Shown here piece after piece: positions 45,139 through 54,280 of a stretch of 64,000 bases of DNA; the stretch's first letter is position 1; each line of letters starts with the position of its first letter. The position numbers and the translations under genes were made by a program. The DNA lies in assembly GCA_041941305.1 (NCBI GenBank), contig JBGTQJ010000005.1:1-64000 (forward strand). Direction: 5' to 3'. The stretch is from JANSWP01 sp041941305. GTDB taxonomy: Bacteria > Bacteroidota > Bacteroidia > Chitinophagales > Saprospiraceae. Under the pieces are notes generated by a model, which ran no database searches, was not told the DNA's origin, and saw only the letters and a program-made list of their open reading frames with translations.

Positions 45139-46473
45139 TGAAACTTCGGAGGTTATTGGTTTTTTCTCCTTCACTTTTGGACGAATAATCAATCTCAATG
45201 ACTGGTCATAAGTCATATAATTCCACAACCAATTGATAAAGACAAAAAGCTTGTTTTTCACGCCAATCAATTGGAACAGATGAACACCCAACCAGATTAC
45301 CCAGGCAAAAAAGCCCTGAAAACGCCACCTTGGCAGATCACAGACTGCCAAATGACGACCTATCGTAGCCATACTACCCAAATCCTTATAACTAAATTCT
45401 TTGAGCGATTTTCCTTTTTGTGATAATTTCATGTTTTTGGCTAAATGCACACCTTGTTGTATCGCTACCTGTGCTACTTGTGGATGCCCCTCAGGATATG
45501 CTTCTTCTGTCATAAAAGCAATGTCCCCAATGGCATAAATATTCTCCAAGCCATTTACTTGATTGTATCGATTTACCACAATTCGATTGCCCCAGGTGAT
45601 GGCTTCATCGGGTAATCCTTTTACTTTGTTTCCAGTAATGCCAGCTGCCCAAATGACTTTATTTGCCTGAATTTTTTCGCCTTCTTCGGTGTATACAAAA
45701 GAACCATCGTAATCAGTTACACGTGTATTTAGGCGAACATTAACACCCAGTTTTGTCAGGAATTCCATTGCTTTTTCAGAGGCTTCCTCTGACATGCCTT
45801 TTAATAAACAGGAACTGCCCTGTAGTAAATGAATATCGACTTCCTCACAATCCAACTCTGGATAGTCTTTGGGTAAAATGAATTTTTTCATTTCTGCCAG
45901 AGCCCCTGCTACTTCTACCCCAGTTGGACCTCCACCTACAATAACAATGTCAATCAAGCCTTGTCGGTCGTTATAGTCTTCTGTAGAAAGTGCTTTTTCG
46001 TAGTCTTCCAAAATGGAATTTCTAAGGTATAGTGCTTCCGAGACCGACTTCATTGGTATGGTCTTCTCTGCCAGTTTTTCATTGCCAAAAAAATTGGTAT
46101 CAGCGCCTATTGCCAAAACCAGATAGTCGTATTTCAAACTTCCAATGGATGTGTGAATTTCATTATTGACCGCATCTACTTCCTGCACTTCCGTTACTCT
46201 TATAAAAACATTTGGATTGCTTTGGAAAACTTTTCTAAGTGGAAAGATTATCGAACTTGGTTCTAAACCAGCCATTGCTACCTGATAGAAAAGTGGCTGA
46301 AACTGGTGGTAATTATTCTTGTCAATCAAAACAATCTGGAAATCAGATTTGGCAAGTTTTTGTGCTAAATTAACGCCTGCGAATCCTCCTCCTACTATGA
46401 CGATTCGCTTTTGATTGGAATCGGGAATGTTTATGGTCATGTATGTGCTACTGTTTTTTGCTGAATTGATCAT
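45133..46473 (-). CDS. ndh: type II NADH:quinone oxidoreductase (NDH-2)
   Basis: A 446-residue FAD-dependent dehydrogenase that transfers electrons from NADH to quinone without proton pumping. Visible are the FAD-binding IVIVGGGFAGVNLAQKL near residue 25, the NADH-binding IVIVGGGPTGVEVAGALAE near residue 180, IWAAGITGNKV near 277, and IYAIGDIAF with the quinone-site QVAQVAIQQG near 325-350. A C-terminal hydrophobic segment (AWVIWLGVHLFQLIG) binds the membrane. Either the first Met or the one at residue 12 could be the start. A decayed copy of its N-terminus lies at 54147-54239. Confidence 0.9.
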   Translation of the reverse strand: MINSAKNSSTYMTINIPDSNQKRIVIVGGGFAGVNLAQKLAKSDFQIVLIDKNNYHQFQPLFYQVAMAGLEPSSIIFPLRKVFQSNPNVFIRVTEVQEVDAVNNEIHTSIGSLKYDYLVLAIGADTNFFGNEKLAEKTIPMKSVSEALYLRNSILEDYEKALSTEDYNDRQGLIDIVIVGGGPTGVEVAGALAEMKKFILPKDYPELDCEEVDIHLLQGSSCLLKGMSEEASEKAMEFLTKLGVNVRLNTRVTDYDGSFVYTEEGEKIQANKVIWAAGITGNKVKGLPDEAITWGNRIVVNRYNQVNGLENIYAIGDIAFMTEEAYPEGHPQVAQVAIQQGVHLAKNMKLSQKGKSLKEFSYKDLGSMATIGRHLAVCDLPRWRFQGFFAWVIWLGVHLFQLIGVKNKLFVFINWLWNYMTYDQSLRLIIRPKVKEKKPITSEVSN

Positions 46474-46622
46474 TTTTAGTATTGATTAAAAAATAACCTT
46501 CCTCAAAAAGATAAGCTACTTAATTTACAGAGTACTTTTAGCTTTTAAAAAAGGATCAATTTGAACTGCGAAAATACTCTTAAAAACAACAAAAAAGGCA
46601 GCAAAAAGGTCATAGAATATCC

Positions 46623-49600
46623 TCAATTTACCTTAATAAATCGTTCCATATACACAATTCCTGGTTTGGTTTTAAAAAACAGTTGATAAGTTCCATTTGG
46701 AAGCGTTTCCACATTGACCGTGGTTTGGTTACCGGAAAGAATAAATCCAGAAAGTTTTTGTCCTAAATTGTTAGATAGCACAACATCTATGTCTCCTTCT
46801 TCGAACCAAATTTCCGGTACAATTAACTGAAATTCATCTCGAACAGGATTGGGATACAATGCGGCTTTATTTTGCATGATTTGGCCTTGTATATATGGGA
46901 GGTTATCAATTTTCTGATTCGGAAAAGATAATAAGGGTGCTGCATCGTCATTGACTAAAGTTGCCTTGCCTTTGTCTTTGGTAAAAGAAATACCAGGACT
47001 TGGGTTGCTTAAATTTATCCAAAAATGTTCATCACCTTCATAGTTGGCGTCTTTGGTTCCTCGTACGATGATGTAGCGAATATTACTGCCACTGGATGTG
47101 AAATAATGCGTTCCACTTTGATTCAAATAGTCATTGTCTGCTAAAGTGGCTGTGCCGTTAGTGGTACTATAGTCTACTTGATCTATGCATCCACCAGCAG
47201 CGCGTTCAACTTTGAAGAAGAAAAAGGTATAGCCTGTCCCAGTCCCCTCATTTTGACTGATATCCTCAATGCTCATGGTCGTTCCTAATACCTCGATATC
47301 AGTAGCACATTGGTGCGTATTGCCAGAATCGTCAGTAATAGTCATGGTGACGGAGGTATTACCCCGATCCGAACAATCAAAATTGCTTTTTGATAGGCTG
47401 AGGTTAAAATTACAATTGTCGGAACTACCTGAATCAATGTCATTTGTAGTAATAAAGCCAACACCATTATTGAGTTGTACAGTATGACTTTCAACGCATA
47501 GGGCATTCGGGATTTCGTTATCAATTACAGTAAAAGTTTTTGTACATATCTTTTTGTTTCCTGCCTCATCTTTTGCACGCCATTTGATTTCATAAATATC
47601 CGGAGCAAATTGTCCATTAGGATTTGTCGTCCAATTTTGAACGATATTGCCATTAGAATCCCAAATTTTGGCCTTGAGTTCTGCTATGCCACAATTGTCT
47701 GATGGATTTGGAGAGACAAAGGTGATGGTTTTGAAACATTGTCCAGCCTCGGTGCTAAAAGGAGTGGCGTAGCTGGGGCAGGTACCATTAAACTCCGGTT
47801 TTTCCACATCACTTAAGACGGTCACGGTAAAACTACATTCCGTGGAAACATTATTGGAGGCATCAGTTGCGAGGTATTTGATAGTTTGGACACCTTCTGA
47901 AATCATGCTGCCACTTGGAGGACCTTGTGTTTGATTTACTGCTGGGTTGTTGTCGCAATTATCACTGGCAGTGGGAGTTGACCAGGAAATAATAGCCCCA
48001 CATTGCCCTGGATCCATGTTTTTAGTTATACTTGAAGGACAATTATTTAAAACCGGTGGCACATTATCCAAAGTAAGTGTGGCTATATTAGAAGCTGCAG
48101 TGCCACAATCACTTGAAACTTCGCAAGTATAACCAGCTGCATCGCTGGCTTGAACATTTGATAGACTCAAAGTAGCATTCGTTGCACCATTGATATTCAT
48201 CCCATCTTTTTTCCATTGANNNNNNNNNNACTCAAAGTAGCATTCGTTGCACCATTGATATTCATCCCATCTTTTTTCCATTGATAGGTCAAATTGCTGC
48301 CAGTGGCACTGACCGTGAAGCTGACATTGTCACCCGGGCATTTGGTTTGGCTACTTGGATGATTTGTAATGGAAAGGCTTTCCAAAATAGTTAAAGTCGC
48401 CGCATTGGAAGTGGAATTACCGCAATCGCTGGAAACTTCGCAAGTATAATCAGCCGCATCGCTTGCTTGAACATTTGATAAACTCAAAGTAGCATTCGTT
48501 GCACCATTGATATTCATCCCATCTTTTTTCCATTGATACGTCAAATTGCTGCCGGTGGCACTGACCGTGAAGCTGACATTGTCACCCGGGCATTTGGTTT
48601 GGCTACTTGGATGACTTGTAATGGAAAGGCTTTCCAAAATAGTTAAAGTCGCCGCATTGGAAGTGGAATTACCGCAATCGCTGGAAACTTCGCAAGTATA
48701 ATCAGCCGCATCGCTTGTTTGAACATTTGATAAACTCAAAGTCGAATTCGTTGCACCATTGATGTTCACGCCATCTTTTTTCCATTGATAAGTCAAATTG
48801 CTACCTGTGGCACTGACAGTGAAGGAGACATTATCGCCTTGGCATTTTGTTTGGCTACTGGGATGAGAAGTTATTGAAGATTGTAAAACAGTTAAAGTTG
48901 CTACCGAGGTACTGACAGTTCCACAGAAATTGATGACATCGCAGGTATAATTTCCAGCATCACCTGCTTGCAAATTTGTTAATGTCAAGGATGTACTTGT
49001 TGCGCCATTGATATTCACCCCATTTTTTTTCCATTGATAGGATAATGAATATCCAGTTGCGCTCACGCTGAATGTGACATTGTCACCTGGGCATTTTGAC
49101 TGGCTACTCGGTTGGCTGTTGATAGAAACAGGATCCACTATTGACAAGGTAGCTGCATTGCTCGTTCCATTGCCACATAAGCTTGTCAGCACACAATCGT
49201 AATCACCAGCATCAGTTGCCTGCAAATTGGTCATCGTCAAAAAGGCATTGGTTTCGCCTGGCAGGTTGCCTCCGTTTTTTCGCCATTGGTAATTTATGCC
49301 GGTACCAGTAGCAGCTACATGGAAGGTAATAGTTTGACCGGGGCATTTGGGTTGAGTGATTGGATGAGCAATGATATTTAATGCCCCAACAGCAAGTTGT
49401 TGGTATTCGAAACAGCCTAAATCAATCTTCGCTCCTCCTACAATAGCATCAAATTTCCTGTTCTGCCCTGCCAAATCCAAAAGCTCCAAATTTGCTGCAT
49501 CATCACCTGCGTCATGGGCTGGAGAGCAGGTTTGCAAAGTCAAATCACCTGCGGCAGCATTGACGAAATTGGGATTTTCATTATATATCATTCCAGTTCC

Positions 49601-50677
49601 ACAAGTAGAAGAAGGCGGGCAAGAGGTTTCTTTAATCAAGCAATTATTAAATATTGCAGAGGAATTACCGAAGTCTGAAAAACTTCCTCCCTCCCATAAT
49701 ATGCTATTCTTTATTGTGGTAGTGCCAATTCCCCCAAAATTGGCTTGACTCCTGATACTCTGATTATTATTGCCATAAATCGTACAATTAATCAGGCTTA
49801 TCTGAGATGTACCTCCATGAGTGGCATTATTAAAAATTGTGTGATTACCACCAGCATTATTATTGTAAAAGAGTGTATTGGTAATAATTGGATTACTAAT
49901 TCCACTATTAAAAGCGTCATTGGACAGGGCTGCAGCAGTGAAAGCATAATTTTCTATGAATTTACAATTTAAAATTATTGGACTACTATTGCCTGATAAT
50001 CCATAATTACAAATTCCTCCACCAGAGCTTTGTGCAGCATTATTTTCCATTGTGCAATGTTTTATAGTTGGTGAACTGTTTCCACCAGAAAAGCCATCAT
50101 TAAACATTCCCCCTCCATAAATAAAAGTAGAAGGACCATTGGCATTGCCATTTTTAATGATGAAACCGTCTATGACAAATGAGTTATTTACATTTTTAGT
50201 ATGGACGACTCTATAACTATTGTCTTGTTTGCTTGCATGGCTTTCCAAAGCTGCTCCACTTAGTCCTGGTGCATCATTTCCGCTCAAATCGCCATTTAAT
50301 ATCGTTGGATGAGAAACCCAGGACCTGTTAATCATTGTTGGATTTCCTGATGCTGGAAAACCACCATAAATTTTCAAGTTTTTGTCTATATAAAAAGTTT
50401 TCGTTCTGGAATTTGCAGGACTGGCATTGCCGCTGGCATCCTTGGCAGGAAAGTAAATTCCTTCAGCTACCCAAATTTCATCATTTACAGCCACCACATC
50501 CAATGCTTTTTGAAGTGTCTGAAAAGCATTTATCCAACTCAATCCATCCTTGCCGTCATTTCCTGTAGGTTTTACATAATAAGTAGTTGCAGTTAAGGAA
50601 AAGGTAAGAATGATAAAGAAACTAAGAGATAAGGTTCTTATCAAGAAATAATGGTGGTGAATGTTTTTTGAATTCAT
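46623..50677 (-). CDS. secreted beta-helix / Ig-repeat / HYR / Calx-beta protein with T9SS domain, interrupted by assembly gap
   Basis: One gene split by the ten N at 48220-48229, which also shift the frame. The N-terminal part (48230-50677) has a signal peptide, a parallel beta-helix region (YYVKPTGNDGKDGLSW to GCFEYQQ) and five Ig-like repeats of about 83 residues (CPGDNVSFTVSATGSNLTY, CEVSSDCGNSTSNAATLTI). The C-terminal part (46623-48219) resumes inside an Ig repeat, then has HYR modules, a Calx-beta-like domain (NEGTGTGYTFFFFKVE) and a type A T9SS domain (AALYPNPVRDEFQLIV). The last two repeats before the gap are nearly identical at DNA level, so the true gene probably has more copies. 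Confidence 0.82.
48220..48229. other. assembly gap (10 N)
   Basis: Ten ambiguous bases within the Ig-repeat tract. The same repeat sequence is found on both sides, which points to collapsed tandem repeats rather than a true small gap. Confidence 0.97.
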
Positions 50678-50886
50678 GATTGCTTTTTTTTGATATGAAG
50701 AATTTTTCGCAATCTATGAGCAGGATATTTCATTTTACCATCATTTCAGTAAGGAGCAGTTATATCCCAGTGAATCCCCATTTTTTTTCAGGGAAGGAAT
50801 TTGGAGAACTAGATGGGTTTATTTGATTTAATGTTTACTAAACATGAGCTCGAAATTGACTTTTTTCACAACCCCCTACGATGAAT

Positions 50887-51252
50887 TTATTTAGCTCCAA
50901 AATTGGCAAGTGTGTTCTTCAATTGTTGCCGGGTAAAAGGTTTAAACAATATATCATGCCCAGCGTAGAAATCTTTGGCTCCAAAAATGTCTTTGGGTCT
51001 TGCACCTGTAATAATGAGGGTGCTAATGCCAAAATGGATACGTAGTTGGCGAGCGATAGAAAAAGGAACCATTTGATTGGAATAGTGGAAATTCAGAATG
51101 GCAAAATTGGGAAAATGATGGGCACAAATTGGCAAAACATCATTCAATTGGCTGGTTTGGATGACTTGAAAGTTCATGGATTCGAGTACCATTCTCAAAT
51201 CCATAGCGATAATTGGTTCATCTTCTGCCAATAATATTTTCTGGATGGGCAT
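50887..51252 (-). CDS. stand-alone receiver-domain protein with degenerate phosphosite
   Basis: A 121-residue CheY-like receiver with no output domain. The acidic pocket LLAEDEP (Glu10, Asp11), the Thr in LIITGA and the Lys in LFKPF are kept. However, the strand that should end in the phospho-acceptor Asp reads AILNFHY, with Asn54 in its place. It cannot be phosphorylated in the normal way unless the Asn is modified. It lies 229 bp downstream of the histidine kinase gene, in the same orientation, with a palindrome in between. It may act as a phosphorylation-independent partner or be decaying. Confidence 0.8.
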   Translation of the reverse strand: MPIQKILLAEDEPIIAMDLRMVLESMNFQVIQTSQLNDVLPICAHHFPNFAILNFHYSNQMVPFSIARQLRIHFGISTLIITGARPKDIFGAKDFYAGHDILFKPFTRQQLKNTLANFGAK

Positions 51253-51365
51253 AGAGCAAATTTGTGTTTTTGCCCTTTGTTTGGAAAATGTTTTCAGTGA
51301 AGAGCCTTAAATTTTCAGGGAATGATTTTTAGATGTATTACGAATTGTCGTACTCATTGTAATAA

Positions 51366-51445
51366 GCAGCGTCTCTCGAAGAGGACGTTGCAGCAATCCT
51401 GGATTTGTTCTTTTCGTAGTCAGAATCCTATTCGAGAGACGCTGC
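51366..51445. repeat. 80-bp hairpin element between kinase and receiver genes
   Basis: Perfect 15-bp outer arms GCAGCGTCTCTCGAA and TTCGAGAGACGCTGC, with a weaker inner pairing. The first ten bases of the arm equal those of the hairpin array at 32 kb (GCAGCGTCTC), suggesting the same repeat family. Confidence 0.75.
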
Positions 51446-51481
51446 CAATTACGGTATGGCGGCGATGCTGTAGTATTTAAT

Positions 51482-53362
51482 TTATGCCATTTTATAATAA
51501 TCAAACTTTATTAAGGTAGAATAACCATCATCCTTTTGAATTTCAGGCACTCCCTCCAATCGTTTGCATAATATTTGAACCAAATTGGTTCCGAAAGAAG
51601 TACTGTTTTTTAATTCAGGTGCTCCTCCTATGCCAACTCCGTTATCTGAAACTTTCAAACAAAGTTGTTTGGAATCATTGACCCATAGCGTGATTTCAAT
51701 TTTTCCTTTTTGTTCATCAGGGAAGGCGTATTTCAATGAATTTGTAACTAGTTCATTGATAATCAGTCCTAAAGGAATTGCAGTGTCCACATCTAAACGC
51801 AAAGGATCGATATGATAAATCATCTGAATATCTGCTTCGTTAAATCCGAAAGAATCCAATAAAGTATCGCCCAAATTGTATAAATAATCCCCCATATCGA
51901 TTGAGGCGAGGTTATCCCCCATATAGAGTTTTTGATGGATCAAACTCATCGCTTCGACTCTATTTTGACCTTCCCGGACGGCATCCAGGGCGGTTTCATC
52001 CTTGATTTGGCGTGATTGAATGTTTAGCAAGCTGGAGAGGACCTGCAAATTGTTCTTCACTCGATGGTGAATTTCTTTGATCAAAAACTCCTTTTCTTCA
52101 TTGCGTTTTCGCAATTTTTGAGTTAGTCGGAAAAGAATTAATCCAGCCGAAAGAGCTAATAAAAGAATTATTAAACCTGCCCATAAAGTTATCCTTTGAC
52201 TTGTCAGTTGTTCTTCTTGTTGCGCGATGACCGTTTCCTTCTGGGCTGTTTCGTACTGTGTTTGCAACTCTGCTATTTTTTCAGAATTTTCGGCGTTCAA
52301 TAAGCTGTCTCCCTGTTCCTTGCTAATGGTTTGATAATAAAATGCGGAATCAAACTGTCCAATTTTAGAATAGGTGATGGCAAGGCGTTCATAAGTTTTG
52401 TCTGAAACATATTTAATGTCTGATTCTTTTGCAGAAGCAATACTCAACTGGTAATTCTTCAATGCTTCAGAATAATTTCCAAGAAAAAAATGAGCATCAG
52501 CAATATTGTGAAACATTGTGTAATCAAAATAAGACAAGCCAATGTTTTTGCTCATTTCACGACTTTTTTCAAAATCCTGCAAAGCCTCCTCATATCGTTC
52601 TTCCCCCAATTGAAGATTTCCACGAGAAATCAGGGAAGTGATAATTCGCTGTTTTTGATCCAATTCTTCATAGACCCTTAATGCCTCATTTAGAAAAGAA
52701 ATCGCTTTTTGTGTTTCATCTTGTATGACGTAAATATCAGCTAGCAATCGAGCAGCATAGGCTTTCTCGCTTGAGTGTTTTTCAGTTTTTGCCAATTCGT
52801 AAGCATTTTGAGCATATTCCAATGCTTTACCCCAATTTTCCAGGGTATAAAACAGACTACCAATTTTTCCGGTAGCCGAAGCCATACCACGGGTATCTTC
52901 TAACTGTTCATAATTTTTCAGTGATTTAAAGGCGTATTCATTGGCTTTCTCAAAATCCCCCAGTCGCTTATATACGTATTGAAAAATATCATAAATTCTT
53001 GCCAAGCCTTTTAAGTCGTTTATGGATTCATAATTTTCGCGACATTTTTCCGCAATTAGGAGCGTGGTATCATATTTTCCTTCCATTCCATAATTTCGAG
53101 CAAGGCGATACTCTACTTTTGCAAGCCATTTTTTGATGCTTAAATCCTGGGCAAGAGCGTAGACCTCCTGAAACACCAGCCGTCCATTTTCTACATTTTC
53201 CTTTTCTCTTTCCCTCCCTAAATCATAGAGTTTTTGAAGCTTGGTAGTGTCATTTGGCAGGTTTTGAAGAACAACAAAAAGGCTGTCCGTCTGAAAGGTT
53301 TGTCCCCAAAACTCCAGATTAAATAGGCAAATCAATATAACTATCTGAATAATAATCTTCAT
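51482..53362 (-). CDS. TPR-sensor histidine kinase (HisKA_2 type)
   Basis: A 626-residue membrane kinase. N-terminal signal/anchor, several TPR repeats (about 80-370), one transmembrane helix (LWAGLIILLLALSAGLILF, about 390-410), then the dimerisation domain with phospho-acceptor His in EIHHRVKNNLQVLSSLLN (His432/433). The ATPase domain has N-box NELVTNSLKYAF (from about 536), DNGVGIGG and SFGTNLV. TPR-containing kinases of this kind are common in the Bacteroidota. The gene follows the LytTR regulator by 8 bp on the same strand, so the two form a two-component system. Confidence 0.92.
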   Translation of the reverse strand: MKIIIQIVILICLFNLEFWGQTFQTDSLFVVLQNLPNDTTKLQKLYDLGREREKENVENGRLVFQEVYALAQDLSIKKWLAKVEYRLARNYGMEGKYDTTLLIAEKCRENYESINDLKGLARIYDIFQYVYKRLGDFEKANEYAFKSLKNYEQLEDTRGMASATGKIGSLFYTLENWGKALEYAQNAYELAKTEKHSSEKAYAARLLADIYVIQDETQKAISFLNEALRVYEELDQKQRIITSLISRGNLQLGEERYEEALQDFEKSREMSKNIGLSYFDYTMFHNIADAHFFLGNYSEALKNYQLSIASAKESDIKYVSDKTYERLAITYSKIGQFDSAFYYQTISKEQGDSLLNAENSEKIAELQTQYETAQKETVIAQQEEQLTSQRITLWAGLIILLLALSAGLILFRLTQKLRKRNEEKEFLIKEIHHRVKNNLQVLSSLLNIQSRQIKDETALDAVREGQNRVEAMSLIHQKLYMGDNLASIDMGDYLYNLGDTLLDSFGFNEADIQMIYHIDPLRLDVDTAIPLGLIINELVTNSLKYAFPDEQKGKIEITLWVNDSKQLCLKVSDNGVGIGGAPELKNSTSFGTNLVQILCKRLEGVPEIQKDDGYSTLIKFDYYKMA

Positions 53363-53370
53363 TAGCTTAT

Positions 53371-54114
53371 TTAACTTTTTAGTAATCGTTTTAGCATATC
53401 TTCTTTATAAGTTCGGCTGATGGGAATCTTTTTCTTGTTGATATAAATATATAATTCGCCAATCTCCTCAACTTCTAATAGATTAATTATAAAAGACCGA
53501 TGAATTCGCATAAATTGATTTCTCCCTGCCAATTGTTCACCAAATTTTTTTAAGGTTTTGGTCACTAAGAATTCCTTTTCTTTTGTCGCTATTTTGCAAT
53601 AATAATTATCCGCTTCCAGCCACAATATGTCCTTCCAAAATAGCCGTACCATCCGGTCTTTAACTTTTATAAAAAGGCGGTCATTTAACAGGATGGTATT
53701 GTTGTCTTCCTGAATTTTGTCTACAGCGCCCTCCTGTTGGGCAAATTGACTGATAGCCAATTCAATTGCATGTTTGAGATCTCTGCCTCGATAGGGTTTA
53801 GTTAAAAAAGCTTGAGGGTGAACTTGTTTGGCTTCTTTAAAAGTTGCTTCATCTGAATTACTGGTGAGAAAAATGATGGGAATGTTATGAGTTTTTTGAA
53901 TATTTCGAGCAGTATCAATGCCAGTCCATTCACCTTTTAATTGAATATCCAAAAGAAGCATGTCAGGTGCCTGAGGCTGCTCAAAAAAAGCAGGCACTTG
54001 CTCTCCTCTGTCAACGATACCAATCACATTATACCCCATTTCCTTCAATCTATCTTCTAAATCAACCGCGATTATTGGATCGTCTTCAACAATTAATAGG
54101 TGTATTTTCTCCAT
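53371..54114 (-). CDS. LytTR-family response regulator paired with the kinase
   Basis: A 247-residue regulator. The receiver domain has IVEDDP, phospho-acceptor Asp56 in MLLLDIQLKG, Thr in IFLTSNSD and Lys in FLTKPYRG. The LytTR DNA-binding domain occupies about residues 140-245 (ILWLEADNYYCKIAT, FMRIHRSFIINLLEV). It is the first gene of the operon, 8 bp before the TPR kinase gene. Target genes are unknown; LytTR proteins bind direct repeats upstream of their targets. Confidence 0.92.
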   Translation of the reverse strand: MEKIHLLIVEDDPIIAVDLEDRLKEMGYNVIGIVDRGEQVPAFFEQPQAPDMLLLDIQLKGEWTGIDTARNIQKTHNIPIIFLTSNSDEATFKEAKQVHPQAFLTKPYRGRDLKHAIELAISQFAQQEGAVDKIQEDNNTILLNDRLFIKVKDRMVRLFWKDILWLEADNYYCKIATKEKEFLVTKTLKKFGEQLAGRNQFMRIHRSFIINLLEVEEIGELYIYINKKKIPISRTYKEDMLKRLLKS

Positions 54115-54146
54115 AGGGAAGCAATTTAGACATTAGATTTTGCAAG

Positions 54147-54239
54147 TTATTGCACTAAATTGACTCCCACAAGTACTCCCTCAACAATGACGACTCGTTT
54201 TTGATTAGAATCGGGAATGTCTATGGTCAAAAAAGACAT
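54147..54239 (-). pseudogene. remnant of an NDH-2 gene N-terminus
   Basis: Thirty codons ending in TAA. The translation TIDIPDSNQKRVVIVEG...GVNLVQ aligns with TINIPDSNQKRIVIVGG...GVNLAQ of the NDH-2 encoded at 45133-46473. The Rossmann glycines are lost (GGGFAG became EGVLVG). DNA identity is high over about 50 bp (the stretch around GAATCGGGAATGT). It lies 30-odd bp upstream of the response-regulator start. Confidence 0.82.
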
Positions 54240-54280
54240 AGATGTTCTTCTTAGGCAGTTATTAGGTTAGATGCAGATTT

